Source: Hydractinia symbiolongicarpus
Lineage: Eukaryota > Cnidaria > Hydrozoa > Anthoathecata > Hydractiniidae
DNA: 64,000 nucleotides
Direction: 5' to 3'
Assembly (NCBI RefSeq): GCF_029227915.1
Contig: NC_079875.1
Location: 10,847,001 to 10,911,000, forward strand
Shown: piece by piece, positions 34,638 through 47,400 of the stretch
Position numbering within the stretch: position 1 is the first letter of the stretch
Layout of the letters: each line of letters begins with the position of its first letter
Program-made: the position numbers and the translations under genes
Notes under the pieces: model-generated
The model's database searches: none
Told to the model about the DNA's origin: nothing
Seen by the model: the letters and a program-made list of their open reading frames with translations, nothing else

Positions 34638-37600
34638 TTTTATATATTTATACTATGTTTATAATGTTCAAAATTCATCTGAAAGGACAATGGCAAATTT
34701 GAATACGTTGGAACGACTGAAGTTTCAAAATTCTGCAACTAATAGCTATGGTGCTTGTATGTATAAATGGGGATAAACTTGCACACTTGCAAGTTTAGAT
34801 ATGTTAAATCTACTTATTTTGCAAAATTCTACAACCGTCTGAATGTGCTACAATTGTGGTGCACTTATCACGTTGATGTCGAATGATTTCGCAGTGGACT
34901 GCAATATATCTGACATCTAGTCTTCTATAATAATGCGTCTACTTGTATCTGTGTCATTTATAGTAAACAACAAATCAGCTCTTTGACGTAAATACTGTAT
35001 TAAGATTATTATACCCCTAACTAGTAGATCAAATTCACAACAGAGCCCTGTATTGTGGTTATAATTGTTTAATTAAAAACATGTTTGAAGCATGTGTTTA
35101 AAATAATAAATTAAATAATTTAAATAATTGCTTGCTTGCTTGTAACAAAACGTCATTATAGACAAGGCGCGAAAATTCTGGAGCTGTGCAAAAGTTATGA
35201 AAATTTTCTTTCAGCCAATTTCCAGCATTTTTTTCATTGTCAAACAAAAGGCTGGCATATCAGCCATTTTGAAATAAAAAGTTGTGTTACACGCTAAGCA
35301 ATTACTTAATGTTATGACTTATTACCAAATCGATTGTTTTTTCGACCGATAAAATTTGCTGAAACTGATACGCGCCAGAATTTAAAAATACAATATGAAT
35401 AGGTTTGCAACTAAATGCATCATAGATGATTTCAGTAAAAGCAAAAGGGCTCAATCTCCTACTTTTTTTCTACCTCCATGCCTGAACTTAAGCGTTCAGC
35501 CTGACATTCAACACAGAGCGCGATTTTGTTCATCTAGTAAAGAATCAAAATCAGCATTTCTCGTTCTCTTATAAACGAAATGTACTTGAGACACAAATCC
35601 TTAGGAATTAATATAGAGAGCTTCCGGATCTAGGTGTTATCTTTTAACAGCTAAATGGCTCAAAAGAAAAAAATGTATGGTTTCAGATTTGAACAGTATA
35701 AAAGAAGCATCAAATTGTTCAAAAAGTTAGAACGAAACATGTCAAGAAAAAAGTTGGACTAAGTTAAGGAAGAAAATATGTTGCAATAAGTCGTTATTTT
35801 TATACCCCCCCCCCAAAAAAAATTGAAGACTGTTAGTTCAAGCTTTATACAATATCAAACTAAAATATTAAGAGAAAATTAAACTTTGATTGAAAAAAAA
35901 AAACACTAAAGTAATAGATATTAAGAAGCTACTATGCTACCATGCTAAATTATTTCGAATGAAAAATAAGCCTTTTTAACTTAAACAATTAAAAATTCTG
36001 TTGACAGGTAGTTCTAACAGGTATGGATATTCCGTAATTCAACGGGGTCAACCTGTTTGAAAGGCGTCGGTCAATAAACTTAAATCAGTTAAGAAAATAA
36101 CATTTTTTCAACAGTAGCCACGTCAGAACTTGTTATCATTCTTAATTTTTTTTAATTCAGATTGTTTCAACTTTTTTGTGAACATTTTAAAATAATCAAT
36201 ACATTGTTTCTCTTGTTCTGTAGAAAGAAAAGATTCAAATAGTGATACAACTTTTCTCCCTCTTGACAATGCATTGTTATACAACTCTTCTCATTTGGTT
36301 CTCCTAAAGCAAATTGGGAAGTTTGCTCATTTATAAATCTTGTTTGAACACTGAAGAATATATCGACGCTTCTGCATTACTTCACTATGTGGCAACTGTA
36401 CAACTATTACATGTTTTTATTTGTTGGCAAGGAGTAACATTTATAAGATAAAAAGCAAGTTTAACACTTCATGTACACTTTTATCCGGTTTATTGACATT
36501 GTGCTAAATAATCGTTTGCTCATCTTTGAAAACAATCTTTAGAGTCGAATATAAATCCTCCAAATCTTTATTTTTTATAAAAAATGCAAATTTCTTTCTG
36601 TGATTTTCTATATGATGAACGCACTGGGAAGTACCTAATGTTTATGCGGTACCAGATTACCCTGCCTATTGCTTCAAATCAACATTTCTGTTTGTCATGA
36701 CACAAGATTGACACTTTCATTAGCACCACAACATCAACTGGAAAAAAAAATTCTTAAAGTAAACTGCTGGTACCTTCTTGTTAATAACATTTCCTGTTCC
36801 TTCTTTAAACGTTCCAATGAATCCAACAACGTCAAACTGGATTTTCTTTAGACACTGTATCATTTATATTAAAGTCAGTTAAAATGTCTTTGTCCTTTAG
36901 ACCATGAGTAACGTAAATCTGCGGTTTACACATTGGGAGATAAAATAGATCTATGTTTTTCTGGAACCTAGCCATTATTCCTGTTGCTAGGCAAAAAAGA
37001 ACACACTATTTACTTCTGGTTATAACAGATAGATAGAATTTTCCCATTTGTGTTTTCCAATTTGGGTTTTCCCGGGTATTATCAGAATTGCTTCTTCGAG
37101 AAAACAAGTTCAAAAATTACCGAAAAATCCCAATTTTTTGTGAAAGAAAACATATCAATGTACTTGATAAAATCCAACGTTATATGAACATTATAGGTTC
37201 TGATTTTGATGATTCTGACAATTCTCCTCAAAACTTTATAAAAAAGGTTTTTTATATAACATATGAAAATACAAATGATAGAAACCGCTATACACAATAT
37301 ACAAAACAGAATGTATAATTCAAGGTATCCGTACTGCCTTTATTATTCATATTACCTTAACAATATATAACACACTATGCACGATTGAAAACCTGTTGAT
37401 AGAAATCAATATTTAAAAATGAGTGGGAAAGGCTGAACATCAGTAATTGATGATTTTAAGTGATTTACATCAACAAGAGAGATTCCATTATTGGAAGTGT
37501 TAATTTCTATTTAGCATACCACTCATTCACGGGTTTGATTGTTATCTGTTGGTGGTTACTTAATCCATGAAGAAAACTCTTGATGAAATGGTTAAAACAA

Positions 37601-39186
37601 GGAGTGAAAATAATGCTTCGTAAATACATTTTCACTTCATTCGTCATGTTAATAAATTCTAAAAATGTTAATGAACAAACATTTGAGGTTTAAAATACAA
37701 TTTTTGTTTAAAATTTCTGTGGTTTTCGTTCTGTAAAAATTAGTAGAGATTTGTTGAGTAAATTCGTGCTTTTCATGCACATAGCTTTAACCTCTATTGT
37801 CTGAAATGTGTAGTAAGTAGGCACTCATCATTGCATCAATTCTCCTGTCACTAGTTACGAAGTTGTTTCATTTTACTCTCTAACTACATATATTTTTTCC
37901 CGCCTTGATTTTTTAACGCGAAGCCACGGTACCTTACTCAATCAGCCTTCACAAGTCTCATTACCATGAAGTGCCGCGTCATGAATCTATGTATATTTTT
38001 TTGTTTAACAATTCTTTTGTCAAGTTTTGCTTTACAAATATCAGAATAGCCTGTTTCGTCACCGATACCTAATTCCCTTCTGGGTCGTCATAAGTCTACC
38101 TAGATACCAACATCGATTGTTTTTTTTCTATCATATTTTGTATATCAAGGAACATCACCTAAATTCTTCTTAATTTTAAATGATTTAACATACTTACATT
38201 TGCTTTTGTGCTCTTCGATTTGTTCCATAAACTCATAAAGTTCTTACAACAACAAACCCCAATACAGTATCCTTTATTATGGTAACTAGTCCCTCTTTTG
38301 GGGGATTGTCGTGAAATATAAAAATTTTAATCCGTGTAGTCTGTAGAGTCATTTGACTTTAAAATCAATTTGAAAATTAAAACTAAAAAATAGATAATAA
38401 TTTTGATTTTCAATTGTACTTGAAATTCAATATAACCTTTAAAATCAAAAAAAATTGCCAACGATTTTGATTTCCTATTACTACGACAATAAAAAATTTA
38501 CGTACAACTTTAAAGTTCAAAATAAAAAAAACAAGAATCAAAATGCCAAAGCATTATTTTTTCTAATTTTAGTATTTTTACGCATAGGTTTAAGCGTCAG
38601 AACAATATAATGAATCCAAGGAGTAGAGATTCTCGTCAAACTAATCCTCCTTTATCAAATATATCACCCCTAGATGTTCAACGCGAATATAAAACATTAT
38701 AACAAAAATGATTTTATTGTCGTTCTGTTCTGGACTGTCGATGAAAAATTTTCCTAGATTGAGAAGATTTGAACCTATTAACACTGTGTGTCACAAAAGA
38801 AACAAAATGGCACCAATTAATGCTTGTTTGCGTCAAAACATTTTCTATGACTTTCTTGAAATTTCTTAAAAATGCCACAATCTGCTTAAAATTCAATCAC
38901 TTTAGTTATAAAACGAATTCTTACATTATGTTTGAAGTTTCTGAAAGCTAGATATGTTATTTAACATATTTTTCGGTTTTTACATAGCTCGAATGAAACA
39001 TTATCAAAAATTGCCCGAAAATCCGTTTTTTTTTCGATTTTCTGGTGAAATAATACGAAAAAATCGGGAAATCGGACAAATCACATCTTCAAAAATTGCA
39101 AAATAATTCTTCTTGATTAAACAAAGTTGTGTTATCAAGTTCTAAAGATAGTTTTAACAAGAGTTATTATATTTTCCTTATTATAA

Positions 39187-39411
39187 GAGTTTCATAGAGA
39201 TTTTTAAGGGGAGTTTCGAGGAATAGCCAATATCAAAGCCCCTAAAAGGTATGGAACCTGAAAATTTGACATGCAGTTGTCTAATAGATAATTATTAAAA
39301 CTCAGTAAGTGTTGTAGCCATGTCCCATAGCAGGAGTTATTAAAAAAAACGTCAGGGAGGGCGAAATCTGCACCCCACCCCCCCTCTTCCACCCGGACCC
39401 AATAGGATTAA
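39187..39411. mobile_element. TTAA MITE, copy 2 (degenerate, opposite orientation)
   Basis: GTTTCATAGAGATTTTTA...AATATCAAAGCCCCT and CTCAGTAAGTGTTGTAGCCATG follow the reverse complement of the 27798-28090 element. The right end GGACCCAATAGGATTAA is a mutated form of its TIR plus TTAA. The left end is missing, and a C-rich insertion replaces part of the terminus. Confidence 0.6.
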
Positions 39412-39689
39412 GTGAAGTTAAAGTAAAGAAAAATAGGTATTCAACAAATCGAATTCGCTGAGTTTTGCGTGCTGAAAGACTGAAAGATGTATATGATTAA
39501 AAACGACACCAGAGAGCAAAACCTGCAGTGAAAATTGACTATATCTTTCGATTAAAAAACCCATGTTCAAAATACATTTACTCTCAAAATATTTTTATTT
39601 TTATTTTTTGTATCTTGTTAATATATACGCATTTTTTAATACACCAGCACAGTAAAAATCGATTTAGCCTACTTCTCCATTCACAAAAA

Positions 39690-39770
39690 ACCACAACAAT
39701 AGCAACAACAGCAACACCAGAGTCAACAACAAAAACAACAGCAATAATACGACAATACGACAACAACCGA
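39690..39770. repeat. ACA/CAACAA-rich low-complexity repeat
   Basis: Imperfect CAACAACA microsatellite; the overlapping ORFs on both strands are compositional. Confidence 0.65.
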
Positions 39771-41071
39771 AAACGATTTCAATATCACAATTTTCGAAAA
39801 CAGGCTTAGAAAAGATTTAGAGACAGAAAGTTTATGTGAGTATTGCCTAGTCGGTTTAGGCAGTGGAGACACAACCTATGTGATTTGAAGTACAATACAT
39901 TAAACCAAGATGTGGCATACAGTAAATATGACCACAATGTATTTAAAAAAAGCTATTAATGCACACATATAACGGATTATAATCAATACGGTAGTCTATT
40001 AATACCCTTAAGAATACAGGTTAAGTGCAACAAACACGAGAGTTTTCATATAATTACATTTTACACATTGTTATTCAAATTTATAAGAGTCATTCGATCT
40101 TTAACGATCTTCTTTCGTTAATCTAAAGGTTTTCAAGGCCAGAAAGCCTTAAAGTAAGATGTTGACACATACAAAAGTAAAAAAATCTCAAGAAAATCTG
40201 CAAAACTCTCATATGAACGTCTTTTTTTTAATAATCCATGTAGACTTCGCTACTGAAAATGGGGGTTCAAAATCCCATTTGCCCCACCGAGATAAAAATT
40301 TAAAAATGGTATCCTAATTCTAAAATTGGTACTGAAGAAAATAAACAATAATGCTAAGGGTTTGCCATCCTGAAAATATGTGTTAAATTACTTGTCTTTT
40401 TTATAAGGATATGATTTAGAAATCTTGGCTGGACTTTAAAGTTGAGAACAAGGAGTCTATTATTTGAATATGGGAATAAACACCAGCATTGTGTGTGCCT
40501 TTTGTATCTCTTTTTGTCTGATTTTATCAAATCAAACTAGATAACTGTCCTACATAATTTAAGCCACTGTAATATGAAATATTTATTAATGATGTTTTTG
40601 TCCTCTTTCTATCACCTAAACAACCGCCTCTCTTTAGCAACAAATATGCCAATATGTGCCATATGACACAATGTTAAAAAACAATTGCTTACCATTTATT
40701 TATATCAATGTTAAACGTTGACATAACAATATTTAAACTTTTAATGATGTTCTGCCTGTCAAATATAAATCAGGGCCTGTTTTAAAGAATTTTTAGGATT
40801 CTGGCTGATTTTCCAACATTCCATGTCGAAAAAGAACATAAAAAAATATTGTAAAGAAACGGCTGCCATTTTACATTAAGCGATCGCTGCATCAACAACT
40901 TAATTTAAAAAGTTTCTCGGAATGTTTCCGAATGATTCATTCGGATTCACTTGGAAAAAAAGTATTATGCATTTCTCATTTTTATGGTTAAAGGCATTTT
41001 TCTTCAAATTTAAAGATTTGTCATTCCTTCGATTTAAACGACTATATATCTATCACTTTCAATTAATACAG

Positions 41072-41164
41072 AATCTACATTCAAATGTGGTATATAGATT
41101 TAACTGCCATAGCTGCAATGCTATCTATACTGCCATGACAATAAAAATTCTTAAAGTAAGAGCC
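41072..41164 (+). pseudogene. GIY-YIG endonuclease remnant of a retroelement
   Basis: The reading NLHSNVVYRFNCHSCNAIYT, followed by LKVRA, matches the VVY-F-C--CNA-Y-G-T--HLK-R pattern of GIY-YIG endonuclease domains in Penelope-like and related retroelements. The usual Gly after Y is replaced and the frame ends soon after. It lies about 330 bases upstream of the gene B start, plus strand. It is a dead fragment; the wider element could not be delimited. Confidence 0.5.
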
Positions 41165-41487
41165 ACTGTATGCATGACTTTATCATTCTAAGGTGATGTT
41201 TTTAGTCCTTCTAATTGTATATATATACACATGTACCTATAATTCGAAAAAGCAATTTGGATGAAATAAACGATGTATTATAAGAATGACCTCACAGGTC
41301 AATGCGGTTTTAAGAAGAATCGTAGGTTAATTATAATCTCTGTAAGGTTAATTACATGCATTGAAATCAGCTGTCACCATAGCTTCTATCTTATTATTTT
41401 CTGTGCTAAAATTTTTAAAAAATTTGAGAAAAAGACATAACTAAAAGCAAATTGACTTCATGACTTCAGCATACAGAGAGCTTAAGA

Positions 41488-44400
41488 ATGGTATTTGTAA
41501 AGTATCTTTGGATTATTCTCCTAATATTAACAAATGCTGTTGTGGATATCCAGGTAAAATCTTTAAACTTTAAAAAATTACTTTAACAATATTTAGTATA
41601 GCTTCTAAAATTTCTAAGGGCAAAGTTGAATTTTAGCCGTATATATACAACTTTTATGACTACGTCAACGTCATGAACTGAAATGACCAAATTTATACAG
41701 ATGAATAAATTCAATGTTCCTATTAAGGATACGTTAACGGACAAGTTCTGATATTCTAAATATAATTTAGTATATGCAGTAGAGAGTATACATATATTAT
41801 GTACACTGGATGTTATGTTGCCAAAACAAGACCATTCAAAAATTGTTACAAGGGAATAATCTTGAAACATAACATAAATTTTAAATGTTTTTGAGTTGAT
41901 TCCTCTACAGGTTGTCATCTAAAACATTTTTTCTTAGCCTTTTTTATGAAATTATCAACCAACCGTGTTGTGATAAAATGCACAATAAATTTGAGTAAAT
42001 TCTTCAACAGGTTTATATAACTGGATTATGTAATTAAGTTGTTTAACATGTTGCTATTGCTCTCCCAAATATAAAATATCGCTTGTTTATTTTCTAATGC
42101 TTTACTGCTCTTTACTTTGTTTTGACATAAGGAGAAATTTAATGCTGCTATTTTGTTGCTTTTAAGAAGTACTGTCTGTTTTCCAAGTTTGGTTCCGTTT
42201 GGGAAAACCTATGAAATGTTGTGAACGGGATCAGCACCTTTTGTCATATTATGTTCGAAATATCTAGGACAAAATAGGGTCGGGGTGAAAAATTGAAAGA
42301 ATGATAAAAAGAAATGTTAACGTAAGAAGGACTTAAAAGGTCACCAAAATTAGCTAATAGTGTTATAGAAGTGTATTTTATCTTGTTTTTCTTGTTTTTA
42401 GGCCATTAACGGCAAAAAGGGTAAGCTTTTTATTCATATGGAATGTTATTAAGAATCATACAATACTAGGTAGTCCTTAAATGTAAACAATTTCTTTAAT
42501 TCAATTTAAAGCAACGAATCTAATTTTAAGTTATTTATAGACAATGATATTGAATTCAGTAACTAACTTTTTAGGTGCGAACAAGACTTGCAACAAACAA
42601 GCATTTGAAGAAAAACTCAAGAGCAACAGTACGCATTAAGTGCTAAAATACTAAGATGAAGCAGCCTGTGCAAAATTTGAGAGCAAATAGGTTTCCTCCG
42701 TTTTCTGTTTTGTGATGAAATTTAAAGAAAAGTTAATACAGCCATTAAAAAGCTTTAGAACTAAGAATTAGATTATTCCTGGTAGATGTAGATATTTAAC
42801 TATCCTGGTGATTATTTTTCTTTTAAGAGCTTCTCTTTTTTGAAAATTCTAGGTTTCTAAAAATCCTTTTTATTTTCCAAAGTGTTGATCATAGTGCTCT
42901 TAAACATTAAAACATTATTGCTGGGATATGCTATGTCTTCAAACCCCCTCCAGCTAAGTATCATCATGGTAACTTACGTGGAGGTAGGCTGTTTTAGCAG
43001 AGCTTTTTTATTATTGGGAGTTCACCTAATCAATTGGATGCTAATTTATTGCGATGCCCAAACTTTGACGTTATGATTTTTTAGTCAGCCGCAATGTTTA
43101 GTTGTGTCGCTTTCAAAGTTTCAGCGCTACCCGTTTCTATACTATGTCGTACCTAACATTGCAATTAACACTCCCGGACCAACATGTTGGCCAGCATTTT
43201 GGTGCGGTTTGCTTTAGGCACTTATGGTTATTTAAGGGCACCCGGTGAAGGAATGCGTTCCAACAATAGTGTTCAAAATCTGTATCGTTTTGCTAACTTG
43301 CAGCTTTTTCAGACACGCCATAAATGTGAAAATCAAGTTCCACAACAGCAACAACTACAGCAAGGAACATATACTGTAATGTTAAGTGAATAATAAAGCT
43401 TGTATTTGATAAGAAATAAACAATAATAGTACTTCTACTAAAAAAAGTTGTTTAAAATTGCGAAAATACATGTTTGGTTGCTTCTTTTTTGTCTATGCAG
43501 TGTCCCACTGCCATTCGACATTTCCATCATTCATGAAACATTTACTGAATATTTCTAAAGTCACTTTAGAGGCTTTCTTCCTGCTTAAGACACAATAAAT
43601 AAAGAGAAAACCATAAGAGATTTCCTTTTACTGACCTCCAACTCCCTTGCACAACTTTGCTTTGGGAATTCGCGGAATCGATAAACCCAGAGGGAGCATA
43701 GTCGTTTCCTTTTGTTGAAGGCAATCTATTTGCCAAATGCAAAACATGTTCCCTCATATTCATCTTGATCAGCTATGACGGTAGTTGTAGACGCTTTTTT
43801 AGGATACATGTTTAGGATGTTAGATTAGCTTTAATCCCTAACAATAGTATGCTGTATGTTGATATATTCATAAGGTAAATAGGTAGCATCTAGGATTTTC
43901 AAGCAGGTTTTTTTAGTTTTCTGCATAAATCTAAGTTAATTCAAACACCAGAGTAATTCATCCGTCAATTGCTACCAATATCTGAGACATGCTATGACCA
44001 ATAAGGTTATTAAAAAGGTTTTTTGCAGTTAAAATTTTCAAAACCGGTGCCAGGTGGGGGTCTTATTTGAATATACTTCCCATCAATTTCCCCTAAACAA
44101 TTAGGAAAGTTTCATCTTGATTGGAAAGCCTCAGCTATTTTTAACCAATTATCTAAACTTGATGATAACTTGATGATAACTTGATCTACTTTTTCTAATA
44201 TACTCTGCTGTAGCTTTAGTAACCTCATCATTAATGTAAGATATATTGCTTTTTCAGGAAACCTGAATTGTCAAGTTAATAAAGCAATACGTTTCACATT
44301 TAGCAGGAAATTGGATAGCAAACACTAATTTTTCAGCCAGTGAGATTATTGATTGAGCTCCCATTTCGGCTTATTCTTTTGCGCATCTAATTTCTTGTAG

Positions 44401-47400
44401 GACCCCCTCTTTTTTCGGCATTGTCATATATTAAGGGACCAATTGAAAACAGGCTCTTCTTTACACGTTCTACTCGAAGGACAGTAAAGCAGCAAATGAA
44501 CGAACATATATAAATGTTTGCCGCTTGTTATGACTTATGGTATAGCAAACCGTACTAACATGTTGGCCTGATTTATTGACGATTTGTTAGGCAACATGTT
44601 GCAACATTTGCGACCGCATTTTTTTTTTCATAAGATACCAATGGCATTCCTAAAGTTGTCAAAGCAAAAGAACATATCCTATGACTTTTTTTAATAAATA
44701 TTTTAAGGTTTGTATAAAAAAGACTAATTAAATATCTAGAATTTTTTTGGCATATTAACGGATCATATTCAGGATCCGTAAAATATTTTGGATTTTTCAA
44801 CTTGTTAGTCAGCTAGTCTACTTTATTAATATGCAAAGGTTGTTGGTCACTAAAGAAACGAAACCAGGTTACAATTTGTATATAATGTAAAAAAAATTAG
44901 CAAAGGCGCTATTCTCGTGGTAATCCCTTACATGTTTCCGTTTTTTGAACATGTGACTTTGTGGTTATCATATGTTCGGTTTTTTGTTAATAATCCAATA
45001 ACATTGGTGATATTGGTGTTAAGTTGTAGATACTAGCTAAATTGCGAGATCGTCAGTTGATTACTACCGTCATCAGAATTTTCAGCCCCGTCCGGGTATG
45101 GACTAATCAATAATTCCTCGTAATAGCGGGCCATGCTTTAGCAAGCATTCTCTATTAGCTAGGAGTATCAAATGTTGTAAAGTAGGTAAATGTTACTCAC
45201 CATTTCCGTTGCTAGCGTCAAATTCGCTTGAACTGAAGAGATCGTTAGTCTGCATGATGAAAATTTATTTGATTCAATAAAAAAACGTTATAAGTCTTAG
45301 TCTTAAGCAATCTTTTTCCATACTTTTAATACACACTTTGGTATTTTGTGCAACATTACAACTTGCAGCGACAGAAGATGTTATGCAAAACTTTATATAT
45401 CTATATATATCTATCTATTATATCTAATATTTCATATGTTATATAACATCACATTTTATGTTTTCTTACATCTTAGCTAAATTGGTGGATGCAACATCGA
45501 TACATGATGAGTGTGCATCCATGTACCCGAAATGTCAAAATGTTCGTTTTTCCATACGAGTCGCATCTGCAATTAATGCCAAAGAACAGCTGTACCTTCT
45601 CGCGACGTTGTACACTGTTGAAGCAGGTTGGAAGAAACGATTTTGTTAAGATATGGTTTTTCAGCATGTAATACGTGGAATAATTAAGTCATTAAAGAAA
45701 CGCCTTAAAGTATTTCTCTTCCAAAATAAGCACATTAACATTTTGTAACGACACTAAGAACTGCTTGTACGGTAGCTAAGTATTACAGGATTCTGCGTAA
45801 ATCCTCTGAAGCACTTCTCAATTTTCATGTAGGTTGTTGGGGATACTTAGTAAACATACATTACAATGGTGTGCGATTACACCTTTCCAAGTACATATCA
45901 CAAGAAGAGGTAATACTTTTGTTAATCTGAATTTATTTATTGAGTAGCTGTAAGTTATTTTGGAATGTGGCGTTAATAGGAAGAGCTAGATTGCTTTCAA
46001 GCAGTATTAGCAAATCCTTGCTGGAAATCGAGTTCTGTGACGATTTTACGGGCACCATTCTAAAAGATGAAAAACGAAAAGTGTCGTATTTATTAAAGGT
46101 ATCCCAAAGTACTTTTACAAGTTGGACTACCTGATAGATTTTCATAAGAAATTCCCAATGACATATTTACTTTTTGTTAAAAGTTCATGTAACACCAAAT
46201 ATCGTTTTCAAATCTTTGTTTTTCTTGCCACCTTGACGGCCGCTTCGATCTTCGCTAAAATTTCAGACTAGTTCCAGTCTTTTTTTGTGGCACGCAACCC
46301 TTGCGTCATATTTATGCACGACTCAAATTAATGACTTTTATTCGCTAAAATTAATGAATTTCATGGCAAAAAACAATTAGTTCGCCTTACCAACAAAGTT
46401 AAAAAAAAAATTCCAAATCGATCTCTGTACTAATGATTTTTAATTTTTTAAAAACAATAATTCAACATAATATACTTACTAGCCGTCTATAACCTGTCGG
46501 CCTGGGCGGGGTACAATGCTCAAATGAGGTTGCCTAAGTTATTCAGTAGATGGATATACGTTTTAATAAAAAATCAGTGGAAAAGAACACTTTTTTAATT
46601 CATCCCACGATACAGGAAAACACAGAGATTACTGTCTAATTAAAGTTTGTATCAAATGATATTTTTTCACTATGTAGCGCAAATATTAACGCTCCTGGTT
46701 TCGTTCTAAGGACGTTTAGATAAGAAAATGTAAGGTAATCAGTTTTAAATCTAGAGTATACTAACCTTGTCCTCAGGCCTTTTAGTTCTAAACTACACTG
46801 CTCCTCCATAATAAGACCTTTTAAAAGTTAGAAAAGATACAAGATGCCCTAGGGACGAGGTTGATATGTTTAGCTTTTTTCACACGTCTGATCGCACAAG
46901 TCCTAGGACTTCTTCTGCGTGATTTCACCACGACAAATAAATGCCGACGTTAAGGTATACCTTTAAAAATATGTTGCCAATCACGTAGGCAAATGCCGAG
47001 TGCCGTCTCAAATTACGAAGATTGTAACTGCCCTTAATTATATTCGTGCTGGACCTTCAGCACGAATATGATTAAGGGCGGAGGAGCTGATGCAGCCGCC
47101 TTTCCCTCCCCTCTCAACCTATTCAATAACTTTTTATGATGTTACACATACTTTGGCTAACTTTTATTTGTCTTCCAAGATATATCCTTTTGAAATAAAA
47201 ATCATACTCAAATGTATGGCATGTTGAATTATCACCAACTTTCACAACCTGGGTCTCAAATAAAAACCCTTTGAAATAAAAATCATGCACATTTTATTTT
47301 TCGTTTGGTTGCTCAGCTATGTGAGAACATTTGCAGAATTATTTTCTTTTTCTAAAAAAAACATAATTGTTCCTAAAGAACTTTATGCAAAATTATTTTA

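Larger units (their letters stand above)
31431..41487. other. Region between divergent receptor genes A and B
   Basis: Ten kb separate the two start codons. Apart from the small ORF at 32621-32977 and the repeat fragments listed separately, no supportable coding exon was seen. A 10-bp inverted repeat with 3-base loop lies at 34615-34637 and a TATA-like box at 33098-33106. Any shared regulatory elements of the receptor pair would be here, but none can be named from sequence. Confidence 0.4.

Noticed and set aside
36180-36850. Possible degenerate transposase coding on the minus strand
   Set aside because: Short readable stretches are broken by many stops and I could not tie them to a named family.
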